DNA of 64,000 nt from Lolium rigidum (taxonomy: Eukaryota; Streptophyta; Magnoliopsida; Poales; Poaceae). The stretch's first letter is position 1. Every line of letters begins with the position of its first letter. The stretch spans positions 205,370,721 to 205,434,720 of the forward strand of contig NC_061509.1 in NCBI RefSeq assembly GCF_022539505.1, in the 5' to 3' direction. A program made the translations under genes and the position numbers. Shown here one piece after another: positions 47,142 to 57,753 of the stretch. The notes under the pieces were generated by a model. The model searched no databases, was not told the origin of the DNA, and was given only the letters and a program-made list of their open reading frames with translations.

Positions 47142-47774
47142 GAGCTTTCACTCTCCTTGATCATATTGCATCATACTCCTCTCTTGATCCTTGAAAACTT
47201 CCTCCACACCAAACTCGAAACAACTCATTAGAGGGTTAGTGCATAATAAAAATTCACATGTTCAGAGGTGACACAATCATTCTTAACACTTCTGGACATT
47301 GCATAAAGCTACTGGACATTAGTGGATCAAAGAAATTCATCCAACATAGCAAAAGAGGCAATGCGAAATAAAAGACAGAATCTGTCAAAACAGAACAGTC
47401 CGTAAAGATGGATTTTATTAGGCCACCAGACTTGCTCAAACGAAAATGCTCAAATTGAATGAAAGTTGCGTACATATCTGAGGATCATGCTCGTAAATTG
47501 GCATAATTTTCTGAGCTACCTACAGGGAGATAGACCCAGATTCGTGACAGCAAAGAATTCTGAAACTGCGCAGTAATCCAAATCTAGTACTTACTTTTCT
47601 ATCAAAGACTTTACTTGGCACAACAAAACATAAAACTAAGATAAGGAGAGGTTGCTACAGTAGTAAACAACTTCCAAGACACAAATATAAAACAAAAATA
47701 CTGTAGTAAAAACATGGGTTGTCTCCCATAAGCGCTTTTACGTAACGCCTTTCGGCTAGGCGCGAAAGTGTAAC

Positions 47775-49388
47775 TCAAGTAACATCGAGAGATGAAGCAT
47801 CAACATCATAATTTGTTCTAATAATAGAATCATAAGGTACCTTCATTCTCTTTCTAGGTAAGTGTTCCATACCTTTCTTGAGAGGAAATTGATATTTAAT
47901 ATTACCTTCCTTCATATCAATAGTAGCACCAACGGTTCGAAGAAAAGGTCTTCCCAATATAATGGGGCAAGATGCATTGCATTCAATATCCAAGACAACA
48001 AAATCAACGGGGACAAGGTTATTGTTAACCATAATATGAACATTATCAACTTTCCCCAAAGGTTTCTTTTTAGCATTATCAGCGAGATTAACATCCAAAT
48101 AACAATTTTTCAATGGTGGCAAGTCAAGCATATCATAGACTTTTTTAGGCATAACGGAAATACTTGCACCAAGATCACATAAAGCATTACAATCAAAATC
48201 TTTGACTCTCATTTTAATGATGGGCTCCCAACCATCCTCTAGCTTTCTAGGAATAGAAGTTTCAAGTTTAAGTTTCTCTTCTCTAGCTTTTATGAGAGCA
48301 TTTGTAATATGTTTTGTGAAAGCCAAATTTATAGCGCTAGCATTGGGACTCTTAGCAAGTTTTTGCAAGAACTTTATAACTTCAGAGATGTGGCAATCAT
48401 CAAAATCTAAATCATTACAATCTAAAGCAATGGGATTATCATCCCCAAGGTTGGAAAAAATTTCAGCAGTTTTATCACAAGCAGTTTCAGCAGTTTTAGC
48501 AGTTTCAGGTAATTTTGCGTGCTTTGCACTAGGAGTAGAAGCATTGCCAACACCAATTATTTTATCATGGATAGCAGGAGGTGCAGCAACATATGAATCA
48601 TTAGCATTGCTAGTGGTGGTAATAGTCCAAACTTTAACTACATTTTCCTTTTTAGCTAGTTTTTCATTTTCTTCTCTATCCCACCTAGCACGCAGCTCAG
48701 CCATTAATCTTATATTCTCATTAATTCTAACTTGGATGGCATTTGCTGTAGTAACAATTTTATTTTCAATATCCCTATTAGGCATAACTTTCGATTTCAA
48801 AAGATCAACATCGGAGGCAAGACTATCAACTCTAGAAACAAGAATATCAATTTTATTGAGCTTTTCCTCAACAGATTTGTTAAAGGCAGTTTGTGTACTA
48901 ATAAATTCTTTAAGCATGGCTTCAAGTCCAGGGGGTGTATTCCTATTATTGTTGTAAGAATTCCCATAAGAATTAGCATAACCGTTACCATTATTATAAG
49001 GATACGGCCTATAGTTATTACTAGAATTGTTCCGATAAGCATTGTTGTTGAAATTATTATTTTTAATGAAGTTTACATCAACATGTTCTTCTTGTGCAAC
49101 CAATGAAGCTAATGGAACATTATTAGGATCAACATTAGTCCTATCATTCGCAATCATAGACATAATAGCATCAATCTTATCATTCAAGGAAGAGGATTCT
49201 TCAACAGAATTTACCTTCTTACCTTGTGGAGCTCTTTCCGTGTGCCATTCAGAGTAATTAACCATCATATTATCAAGGAGCTTTGTTGCTTCACCAAGAG
49301 TGATGGACATAAAGGTACCTCCAGCAGCTGAATCCAATAAATTCCGCGAAGAAAAATTTAGTCCTGCATAGAAGGTTTGGATGATCAT
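47775..49388 (-). CDS. Gypsy gag-protease polyprotein (partial)
   Basis: A 537-codon open frame. Residues 1-100 are the C-terminal part of gag, which forms the virus-like particle (SITLGEATKLLDNMM). An asparagine/tyrosine-rich linker follows (about 110-150), then a probable coiled coil, then a retropepsin near residues 395-490. The protease has DLGA (catalytic Asp about residue 405, SISVMP following) and ILGRPFL near 477-483, typical of Athila/Tat-type Gypsy proteases; it processes the polyprotein. The frame ends LDVT soon after the protease with no reverse transcriptase following, so the element cannot replicate alone. The first methionine is internal: gag really starts at 49890. The open 1.6 kb suggests this part is young or was maintained. 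Confidence 0.88.
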   Translation of the reverse strand: MIIQTFYAGLNFSSRNLLDSAAGGTFMSITLGEATKLLDNMMVNYSEWHTERAPQGKKVNSVEESSSLNDKIDAIMSMIANDRTNVDPNNVPLASLVAQEEHVDVNFIKNNNFNNNAYRNNSSNNYRPYPYNNGNGYANSYGNSYNNNRNTPPGLEAMLKEFISTQTAFNKSVEEKLNKIDILVSRVDSLASDVDLLKSKVMPNRDIENKIVTTANAIQVRINENIRLMAELRARWDREENEKLAKKENVVKVWTITTTSNANDSYVAAPPAIHDKIIGVGNASTPSAKHAKLPETAKTAETACDKTAEIFSNLGDDNPIALDCNDLDFDDCHISEVIKFLQKLAKSPNASAINLAFTKHITNALIKAREEKLKLETSIPRKLEDGWEPIIKMRVKDFDCNALCDLGASISVMPKKVYDMLDLPPLKNCYLDVNLADNAKKKPLGKVDNVHIMVNNNLVPVDFVVLDIECNASCPIILGRPFLRTVGATIDMKEGNIKYQFPLKKGMEHLPRKRMKVPYDSIIRTNYDVDASSLDVT

Positions 49389-49890
49389 CCAAGTAGTCGG
49401 TCCATGGGTTGGGCAATTTTTAACCGAGAGATTTCATTCTTTCCCAAGCTTGAGCAACATGTTCATTATCTAATTGTTTAAAATTCATTATGCTACTCCT
49501 CAAAGATATAATTTTAGCAGGGGATAATATCTACCAATAAAAGCATCCTTGCATTTAGTCCATGAATCAATACTATTCTTAGGCGAGAGATAGCAACCAA
49601 TCTTTAGCTCTTCCTCTTAATGAGAAAGGGAACAATTTTAATTTTATAATGTCACCATCTACATCTTTATATTTTTGCATTTCACATAGTTCAACAAAAT
49701 TATTGAGATGGGCAGCAGCATCATCGAACTAACACCGGAAAATTGCTCTCGCATAACAAGATTTAGTAAAGCGAGGTTTAATTTCAAAGAATTCCGCTGT
49801 AGTAGCAGGTGGAGCAATAGGTGTGCATAAGAAATCATTATTATTTGTGCTAGTGAACTCACACAACTTAGTATTTTCAGGGTTGGCCAT
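49389..49890 (-). pseudogene. Gag N-terminal region, broken
   Basis: On the minus strand an ATG at 49890 starts MANPENTKLCEFTSTNNNDF, followed by capsid-like text (FDDAAAHLNNFVELCEM, FSLRGRAKDWLLSL, FKQLDNEHVAQAWERMK). Several stops and frameshifts separate these blocks, so the downstream 537-codon frame cannot be made from this start. Confidence 0.75.
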
Positions 49891-50116
49891 TTTAGCAATA
49901 GTAAATAAAGCAAACTAGATAAAGTAAATGCAAGTAGACTAATTTTTTTGTGTTTTCAATATAGCAAACAAGACAGTAAATAAAGTAAAGCTAGCAACTA
50001 ATTTTTTTGTGTTTTGATATAAGTGCAGCAAACAAAGTAGTAAATAAAATAAAGCAAGACAAAAACAAAGTAAAGAGATTGAGAAGTGGAGACTCCCCTT
50101 GCAGCGTGTCTTGATC

Positions 50117-50133
50117 TCCCCGGCAACGGCGCC
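50117..50133 (-). other. tRNA-Asp primer binding site
   Basis: TCCCCGGCAACGGCGCC, identical to 23678-23694 and eleven bases from the 5' LTR. Confidence 0.85.
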
Positions 50134-50144
50134 GTAAATTTGCT

Positions 50145-51764
50145 TGATGCGCGTGGTTGACGTATTGTCTTTTCGTTCGACACGCGTCCGTTGGGAACCC
50201 CAAGAGGAAGGTGTGATGCGCACAGCGGCAAGTTTCCCTCGGTTAGAAACCAAGGTTTAATCGGACCAGTAGGAGTCAAGAAGCACGTTGAAGGTTGATG
50301 GCGGCGGGATGTAGTGCGGCGCAACACCGGAGATTCCGGCGCCAACGTGGAACCTGCACAACACAACCAAAGTACTTTGCCCCAACGAAACAAGTGAGGT
50401 TGTCAATCTCACCGGCTTGCTGTAACAAAGGATTAACCGTATTGTGTGGAAGATGATTGTTTGCGGAGAAAACGAGTAAAAACAAGTATTGCAGCAGATT
50501 TGTATTTCAGTATTAAAGAATGGACCGGGGTCCACAGTTCACTAGAGGTGTCTCTCCCATAAGATAAAAGCATGTTGGGTGAACAAATTACAGTCGGGCA
50601 ATTGACAAATAGAGAGGGCATAACAATGCACATACATGACATGATAAGTATAGTGAGATTTAATTGGGCATTACGACAAAGTACATAGACCGCCATCCAA
50701 CTGCATCTATGCCTAAAAAGTCCACCTTCAGAGTTATCATCCGAACCCCTCCGGTATTAAGTTGCTAACAACGGACAATTGCATTAAGTATGGTGCGTAA
50801 TGTAATCAACAACTACATCCTCGGACATAGCGCCAATGTTTTATCCCTAGTGGCAACGAGCACAACACAACCTTAGAACTTTCACGTCACTCGTCCCGGT
50901 GTCAATGCGGGCATGAACCCACTATCGAGCATAAATACTCCCTCTTGGAGTTAAAAGTAAAAACTTGGCCGAGCCTCTACTAGAAACGGAGAGCATGCAA
51001 GATCATAAACAACACATGTATAATAACTTGATAATTAACATGACATAGTATTCTCTATCCATCGGATCCCGACAAACACAACATATAGAATTACATATAG
51101 ATGATCTTGATCATGTTAGGCAGCTCACAAGATCCAACAATGAAGCACAATGAGGAGAAGACAACCATCTAGATACTGCTATGGACCCATAGTCCAAGGG
51201 TGAACTACTCACTCATCACACCGGAGGCGACCATGGCGGCGTAGAGTCCTCCGGGAGATGATTCCCCTCTCCGGCAGGGTGCCGGAGGCGATCTCCTGGA
51301 TCCCCCGAGATAGGATCGGCGGCGACGGCGTCTCAGTAAGGTTTTCCGTATCGTGGCTCTCGGTACTGGGGGTTTCGTCACGGAGGCTTTAAGTAGGCGG
51401 AAGGGCAAGTCAAGAGGCGGCACGGGGGCCCACACCATAGGCCGGCGCGGCCGGGGGTGGGGCCGCGCCGCCCTAGGGTTTGGCCACCCCGTGGCCCCTC
51501 TTCGTCTCGTCTTCGGACTTCCGGAAGCTTCGTGGAAAAATAGGCCCCCGGGCTTTGATTTCGTCCAATTCCGAGAATATTTCGTTACTAGGATTTATGA
51601 AACAAAAAACAGCAGAAAACAGAAAATCGGCACTTCGGCATCTTGTTAATAGGTTAGTTCCAGAAAATGCACGAATATAACATAAAGTGTGCATAAAACA
51701 TGTAGGTATCATCAATAATATGGCATAGAACATAAGAAATTATCGATACGTCGGAGACGTATCA
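50145..51764 (-). repeat. 5' LTR of the gag-protease element (1620 bp)
   Basis: Plus-strand ends TGATGCGCGTGG...GAGACGTATCA. The U3 half (about 51150-51764) is homologous to the other TGATACG LTRs of the window; the U5 half is unrelated to 18541-19600 and shares only short parts, such as GTCGGGATCCGATGG, with 2827-4349. Confidence 0.85.
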
Positions 51765-52494
51765 GACTTCAGTGATCGAATGAACCATTCACATACGATA
51801 CCAATTCCCTTTGTCACGCGATATTTTTACTTGTCCGAGGTTTGATCATCGGTATCACTCTATACCTTGTTCAACCTCGTCTCTCGACAAGTACTCTTTA
51901 CTCGTACCGTGGTATGTGGTCTCTTATGAACTTATTCATATGCTTGCAAGACATTAGACGACATTCCACCGAGAGGGCCCAGAGTATATCTATCCGTCAT
52001 CGGGATGGACAAATCCCACTGTTGATCCATATGCCTCAACTCATACTTTCCGGATACTTAATCCCACCTTTATAACCACCCATTTACGCAAGTGGCGTTT
52101 GATGTAATCAAAGTACCTTTCCGGTATAAGTGATTTACATGATCTCATGGTCATAAGGACTAGGTAACTATGTATCGAAAGCTTATAGCAAATAACTTAA
52201 TGACGAGATCTTATGCTACGCTTAATTGGGTGTGTCCATTACATCATTCATATAATGATATAACCTTGTTATTAATAACATCCAATGTTCATGATTATGA
52301 AACTAATCATCCATTAATCAACAAGCTAGTTTAAGAGGCATACTAGGGACTTCTTGTTGTCTACATATCACACATGTACTAATGTTTCGGTTAATACAAT
52401 TATAGCATGATATATAAATATTTATCATAAACATAAAGATATAAATAATAACCACTTTATTATTGCCTCTAGGGCATATCTCCTTCAATATTAT
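51765..52494 (-). repeat. Copia (Angela/BARE-type) LTR fragment
   Basis: The minus strand starts TGAAGGAGATATGCCCTAGAG and GGCAATAATAAAG, the Angela/BARE LTR beginning, and runs to the Gypsy insertion at 51765. It includes the 'GGGCCCTCTCGGTGG' segment. The rest of the LTR should lie on the other side of the Gypsy element, across the gap. Confidence 0.75.
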
Positions 52495-53512
52495 GCACAC
52501 ATGTGTATCTTGAGATGTCTTACGATGTTGCAGGAGGAAATTTTCCTTTTCATCGCGCGAAAAAACCATTTTCCATTTTTGAGGTGCCGAAAACGCGATG
52601 TTTTGTGAAGCAACCACCAAATTAAAGTTTCACATTGATACCAACACAGTTTTAAAAAATAGTAGACCACCTAAGATGGAAATTTTTTCAACCGGTGTAT
52701 CTGGAACTTTTCCGTCCATCTCTCATGAAACAGACAAATTCCTGCCGAATCGGTAGGAGGCCGGCCAGATTTGAACTACTGGTACATGATCTAATGCTCA
52801 TGAATTTTTGGAAAAATTATTTTTAGATTCAAAATATGATATAGATGTCACATTTGGATTCCTCTCATTTTTCTAATAGATTTAGACATATTATTTGTCA
52901 AATTTTGATTTACGGATTTAAAGATATTAATTATTCCATATTAAATAAAAAAATAATAAAAAAATCATTTTATTGTCCATTTGAATTCAAGATTAATATA
53001 CTTATTCTTGTAGTTTATGTAGGTAATTGTTTGGAATTCAAAAAATAATGATGTGCAACAACAAGTAATAAGGGTTAATAGTATTGATATGGTATTATTG
53101 TCAACAAGGTGTCATTTCTTTCATGGAATCTAGTCTAAATGGAACCGAGAAGTTAAGCGTGCTAGGGGTGGAGTAGTGTGAGGATGGGTGACTCACCGGG
53201 AAGTTTGACCATGAGTGGAATTTGACATAATATTAAGTGTAGTTAGAGTTAAAATGGTGCATGTGAGAGATTAAAAAAATTGGGATAAAAAAATTTGAAT
53301 TTTTTTTAAAAAAAATTGAGCCAGAATTACCAAACGGCGTTATTTTTATGCCGACGGCCAGCCTGTGCCGACGACAACTTTACCTGTGCCGAGGCGTTAT
53401 TGTGCCAACGGCAAGGTGCCGACGGCTACCGTCGGCACAAGCCTGTGCCGAAGGCAACGCAAGCTGTGCCGACGGCCGGCGGCCGTCGGCACCTTGACTG
53501 GTTCCCGTAGTG
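52495..53512 (-). mobile_element. CACTA (En/Spm) transposon terminus
   Basis: The right end reads GACTGGTTCCCGTAGTG, i.e. CACTACGGGAACCAGTC reversed, the CACTA terminal repeat of Pooideae elements. 53335-53495 carries the subterminal repeats GTGCCGACGGC on both strands, which bind the transposase in this superfamily. No transposase is present and the other end is not found in the window. The left boundary is set only by the end of the Copia LTR. Confidence 0.75.
53141..53216 (+). repeat. 5S rRNA-like segment inside CACTA end
   Basis: GAGAAGTTAAGCGTGCT, GGAGTAGTGTGAGGATGGGTGA and CCGGGAAGTT follow the 3' two thirds of plant 5S rRNA (AGTTAAGCGTGCTTGGGC, GAGTAGTACTAGGATGGGTGA, CTGGGAAGT) in order and spacing. 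The 5' part is lost, so this is not a functional 5S gene. Confidence 0.7.
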
Positions 53513-53994
53513 TTTAGAAGCGGTCGCCACCAGACAGCCATCCGCGAACCACCCTACACAAAACACACCCGTTTTACGTCCTCGTCTTGGTCATCATCAA
53601 TCATCATATACATGGCGTGCAGGAGACCGAAACCATCAGATTCTCTTCTCGCCGCCGACGAGATGGCTGCAGCAAAGTGGCTGCCACCGCGCCACGCAGC
53701 TCCCGGTTCCTGATTTGCTCGGCTCCCGCAGTCAGATCAACGAATAAAACAGCAGCAGCCAGTCGGCGTGCATTCTCTCGACCCTGTCGCGAGCACTGTG
53801 CAGCGACTGGAGTGAATATTCCTGCCTAAATTTCAGTGCAGCGCTGGAGATGTTCCTAGTGCTAGACTGCTAGATAATTAAGTAAATTGCCATTCACGAC
53901 TCACGAGTGGCGATTTACACAAAAATAACCCAAAAGTGGAAGAAAAGCACAGACTGACCCTCCGGCGAAACTATTTCACCAATCTAACCCTTTT
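53513..53994. other. Unassigned sequence before hairpin cluster
   Basis: Moderately GC-rich, with short frames at 53510-53829 of no recognisable product. The end (about 53870-53994) probably already belongs to the element carrying the hairpins. Confidence 0.35.
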
Positions 53995-54282
53995 GTGTGG
54001 CGCCCCTCCCAGGGGCGCCACACATGCCCATGTGGCTCCCCTCCGCCGGCGCCACCGACCCAGCCGACGTGGCTCCATCGACGCCGAGCCGGTGCGCCCA
54101 TCCGACGTGGCAGCATGTGTGGCGCCCCTCCCAACGGCGCCACACATGCACTTGTAATCCCCCAAAACATACTTGTAAGACAATTCCTCTGGGACTTAGC
54201 CGTTTTGCGAGGCTCGATGTGTGGCGCCGATGCCACGGGCGCCACACTAGCATGTGTGGCGCCGATGCCACGGGCGCCACAC
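53995..54282. repeat. Four GTGTGGCGCC...GGCGCCACAC hairpins
   Basis: Inverted repeats at 53995-54023, 54117-54145, 54219-54247 and 54254-54282, each 29 bp with ten- to thirteen-base arms and a short loop. The last two are identical. A half copy, GTGTGGCGCCCGCGCC, follows near 54294. Confidence 0.9.
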
Positions 54283-54593
54283 ATCCACTTAAGTGTGGCG
54301 CCCGCGCCCGCCCCCAGCCCGACCATCTTCTTCTCTCGTTTCTTCTCCTCTCTCCCTCTCTCCCCAAGGCGGCCGGCGGTTCCTCCTCCTCCTCTCTCTC
54401 TCCCCCAACAAATCGGCCACAAATTCATCAGATCTGACCGGCCAATCTCTTCCCCATCCATTCCTCAAGGTAATCCCCTTCGAATCCCTCACATTCATCC
54501 ACTAATTTCATAGATCTTGCTAGATTTACACATGAACCCTAGACATGGAAACTAGATTTGAAATGGCTATGTATGTGTTGAATGTGTATGTGT

Positions 54594-54660
54594 AGGAACC
54601 CTAGATATGTAGGAACCCTAGATATGTAGGAACCCTAGATATATAGGAACCCTAGATGTG
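54594..54660 (+). repeat. Tandem TAGGAACCCTAGATATG repeat
   Basis: Four copies of a 17-19-bp unit in the leader region of the mobile-domain gene. Confidence 0.85.
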
Positions 54661-55014
54661 TTGAATGAAATTTTACATGTATGTGTTGAAATCCTTATGT
54701 ATGTATGTGGTGAAAGGCAAAATTGGAGCTTAGCAAATGCATTCTATTGTCTTACATATGTCTATTATGTGCCTAGGAATGGTATGTCTTACGAAATTCA
54801 TATGTGTGATGTATTTGGATATGAACTCTCATGTATGTGTGATGTATATGTGATTCGAAAGTTAGATATATTCTCATGTATTCTTGATGGAATAACTCAT
54901 ATTTGTTAGGAATGTATGTGTGATGGCTTATTTGGATATATTCTCATGTATGTGTTGCTCATATTTGGTATGAATGGCTCATAATATGTTGTATGTGTTG
55001 CTCATACATGTAGG

Positions 55015-56560
55015 ATGGTGTGGCTTCCGGATGAAGAGTACGACAGGGAGCACCGGGCTGTTCATATGACGGAGAGGGGAACGGATCTTCACCCTTTGAA
55101 GATTCGTTACCATGGCACACCGGATATACCTTATGACGAGAGGTACACGGAGTTCATCCGGCCTACCGGTCTTATGCCGTTCATATCCCTTGTAAGCCGT
55201 GGGGGGCCACACATGAACCCCTCGGCACTCACCGCCCTTGTCGACCGGTGGAGGCCGGAGACTCACACCTTCCACTTGAGGGCCGGCGAGATGGCCCCTA
55301 CTCTGCAGGATGTTTCCATGATCCTTGCACTACCTATTCGGGGCGAGCCACTGTGTATGAACACAGCTTCTGATGGGTGGCGCCAGCGGATGGTGGGGCT
55401 TATTGGCGGTGGCTCCTCCGCCGCCGGAAAATCCAAAGGAGAGAGTTCCCGCCGGCGCGTCTTTCACTTGGATCAGAACTAACTTTGCAGAATGCCCCAT
55501 AGAGGCCGACGAGGACACTCGGAGGACGTACGCCCGCGTGTACTTATGGTACATGATTTCCGGGACTCTCTTTCCCGACGGTGGGGGTAAGCTGGCCCAT
55601 TGGTGTTGGCTGAAGGCGCTTACGGTGTTGGACGCCCGGTGGAGTTGGGGAACAGCGGCACTTGCCTACCTCTACCGGCAGGTGATGATTTGTTCTATGT
55701 ACTATTTTCCTATAGTAGTGCGCTACACAAAGTAGTAACCAAATATCTTATGTACGCAGTTGGACGAAGCTTGTCGCAGGACTGGGAGCAAGACTTGTCG
55801 CAGGACTGGGAGCAAGACTGGGAGCGGCGGTATTGGTGGATGCATGCTCCTACTTTCCGTATGGAGCTGGGACCGCCTATCAGTTGGGCGTCCCAGGGTA
55901 CTCAACGAGACGCCATGGCCTCATTTCCCTCACTTTCCCGATCGGGAGCCCACTTGGGCATACCTTTGGGACAATGTCTCGGAGATGACGAGCGATCCAA
56001 TGGTCATGTACAGGCAGTACACTCGCGGAGTTGGACACTCTTACCGCTGAGCAGGTAACCGATCACTGCGGAGTTGCAATCCTAGTTTTGATTGATTCTA
56101 CTGGCATCTACTAAATAATTGTATGCTGCAGGTGGAATGGGAGCCATATGGTACCTACTACCGTATTGGCGCGGCGATGACTGACCTAAACCCCAAGTGC
56201 ACGGAGGAGGCGCGGTTCTGGCGTATGCGCTGCCCACTCATATGCATGTGGCTTGTTGAACACCACCAGCCGCAAAGAGTGATGAGACAGTTTGGGCTGT
56301 ATCGGAGTGCCCACCAACGTGGCAAGACACGGACAAGGCGCTTCACAGGTAAACTTCTGGAATCATGCGATGGAAGATTCTTGATAGAAGAGGTACAAAC
56401 TAACTTGTTGATTCTTGCAGGCTTGATAGGCAGCGGCAGAGGAAGATCACAAATTGGCCAGTCCATCATAGCGGCCACATCACAGCGTTCCAACACTGCT
56501 TGGAAGCGGCACGGACTAACCCAAACAGACAAATCAATGTGTAGATGACATGATAAGTAC
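55015..56560 (+). pseudogene. Plant mobile domain (MAIN/MAIL-like) gene, frameshifted
   Basis: Four-exon gene of the plant mobile domain (PMD) family, which includes MAIN and MAIL1 and is often labelled 'phosphatase 7 long form homolog'; members act in nuclear silencing and are frequent transposon passengers. Exon 1 starts at the ATG at 55015 (MVWLPDEEYD) and holds the signature WRPETHTFHLRAGEMAPTLQ and ILALPIRGEPL; a one-base shift near 55405 moves the frame to the 55373-55735 reading (FAECPIEADEDT, LYRQ). Introns follow at about 55680-55759 and 56058-56131 and between 56349 and 56420, all with GT...AG. Exon 3 has VEWEPYGTYYRIG and RCPLICMWLVEHHQPQRVMRQFGL; exon 4 has LDRQRQRKITNW and stops near 56544, earlier than relatives. 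A 24-bp tandem duplication in exon 2 encodes two copies of CRRTGSKT. Confidence 0.75.
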
Positions 56561-57084
56561 GTGGGGGTGGACCCTATGGACGCGGCAATACGCCCAGCTC
56601 GTACTGGGTATCCAATGCATGTACGCTCCAAATACGTACAGTGTAGTCGCAGCCTGCTTTTCCATAGTCCAGACACCCAAACATGCCAAGCTCACGATCG
56701 TTCCCGCCACAGCATGCACTGGTTACACACAGCGACAGTTAGGCATTTCCATCGGCCCTGTCCTACTTGTTTCGGGCATTAAACGTGTATGTTTTTTGTC
56801 TATTTGATTTGAATCGTGAATACGTACATAGCCGTCCAACCACTTTTTCTGTTTGGGCCCGATCGGCCCGATGCATTTAGTCCACCCTGATCAATGCTAA
56901 ATCTTTTCTTTCCCTATTTCAATCCAATTGGCTAAACATATGAATGCAAAATACAATAATCGGGCAACCAAATTAATTTAAATAATGTGCATCTTTTTTT
57001 TTGAGAATAATAATGTGCATCTAGATAACTAACATAGTTCATAACAAAATAAGTAAAAAAGAGATGGGATGACTATTAGAGGCC
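56561..57084. other. Unassigned sequence
   Basis: Contains no frame with a recognisable product. Probably the 3' flank of the mobile-domain element; its right end was not found. Confidence 0.35.
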
Positions 57085-57753
57085 TGCCAATGCCACTAAT
57101 GCTCAATCAAAACCACTTAAAGTCGACTGTGAATGTGGCGATCACGGAGCTCATGATGCATATGGAGGAACTCCTCAAACGATGATGCCCTAGGCTGCAT
57201 CTCAACCAACTCAACATGGAACTGCCACCCTTGGTCGTGGAGGCCTTCATCACGTCTCATTCTCAACGATCGTGTTGTGCATGATTACACAAGCGGCCAT
57301 CACTTCCCGCATGATCCTAACACTCGATGTTCTAGTAGGGTGGAAAACAATAACACACCGAGACTAGATCACATCAAATGGCCGCTTCACATATTTCTAC
57401 AAGTCTCTTGCTGTTTGGCAAACCTCTTCCTTTTCTCTTCTCCACGTGCACGGATTTTCTTCAAAAGTGTGAACCAGTCGGGATAGATACCCATCAACTA
57501 GATAATAGGGCTTGTTGTATTAATTCATATTGATCTTATTGTGAACCACTGGAGCATTGCCTTCTACAAGCCTAGAGAATATCGGAGAGCGCAAGAGCAC
57601 GTTGATGTCATTGTGAGAACCTGGCATGCCGAAGAAAGAGTGTCAAAACCATAGGTGTTGTGATACAACTATCTCAAGAATGATAGTGCATCCCTACGCA
57701 TGCCAGCTATACTTGCACTGCCATGCCGAAGAAAAGTTCTTACACTCCCAATG
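57085..57753 (-). pseudogene. PIF/Harbinger transposase, C-terminal part
   Basis: Read on the minus strand: the HWECKNFSSAWQCKY block, SFFGMPGSHNDINVL (second catalytic Asp), FSRLVEGNAPVVH, PYYLVDG, then in shifted frames KRFAKQQETCR, MAACVIMHNTIVENE, LHDQGWQFHVELVEMQ and LHMHHELRDRHIHSRL. This is the DDE nuclease (HARBI1-like) half of a Harbinger transposase, which cuts and pastes the transposon. At the site of the third catalytic acid, the usual DVERAF reads VKRPFD followed by a stop, so Glu is Lys. Several frameshifts and stops are present. The N-terminal part lies beyond the solo LTR at 60737-61150. Confidence 0.85.
57749..57753 (+). repeat. Target site duplication CAATG (left)
   Basis: Matches 60737-60741 after the solo LTR. 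Confidence 0.88.

Larger units (their letters stand above)
45700..51764 (-). mobile_element. Gypsy (Athila-like) element with gag-protease only
   Basis: Minus-strand element: 5' LTR 50145-51764, primer site 50117-50133, gag from 49890, gag-protease to 47775, then non-coding 3' region homologous to 20750-22800 down to the gap. The coding part stops directly after protease; reverse transcriptase, RNase H and integrase are missing. The 3' LTR is in or beyond the gap. After the 5' LTR the sequence is a Copia LTR, the insertion site, with GACTT as the probable target duplication on that side. Confidence 0.85.

Noticed and set aside
48202..48957. 251-codon plus-strand frame
   Set aside because: Antisense to the gag-protease frame at 47775-49388, with hydrophobic low-complexity content.
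53141..53216. Functional 5S rRNA gene
   Set aside because: Only the middle and 3' part remain, with mismatches and no 5' third or T-run terminator.
56158..56676. 172-codon minus-strand frame
   Set aside because: Antisense of PMD exons 3-4, whose plus-strand reading has the family motifs.
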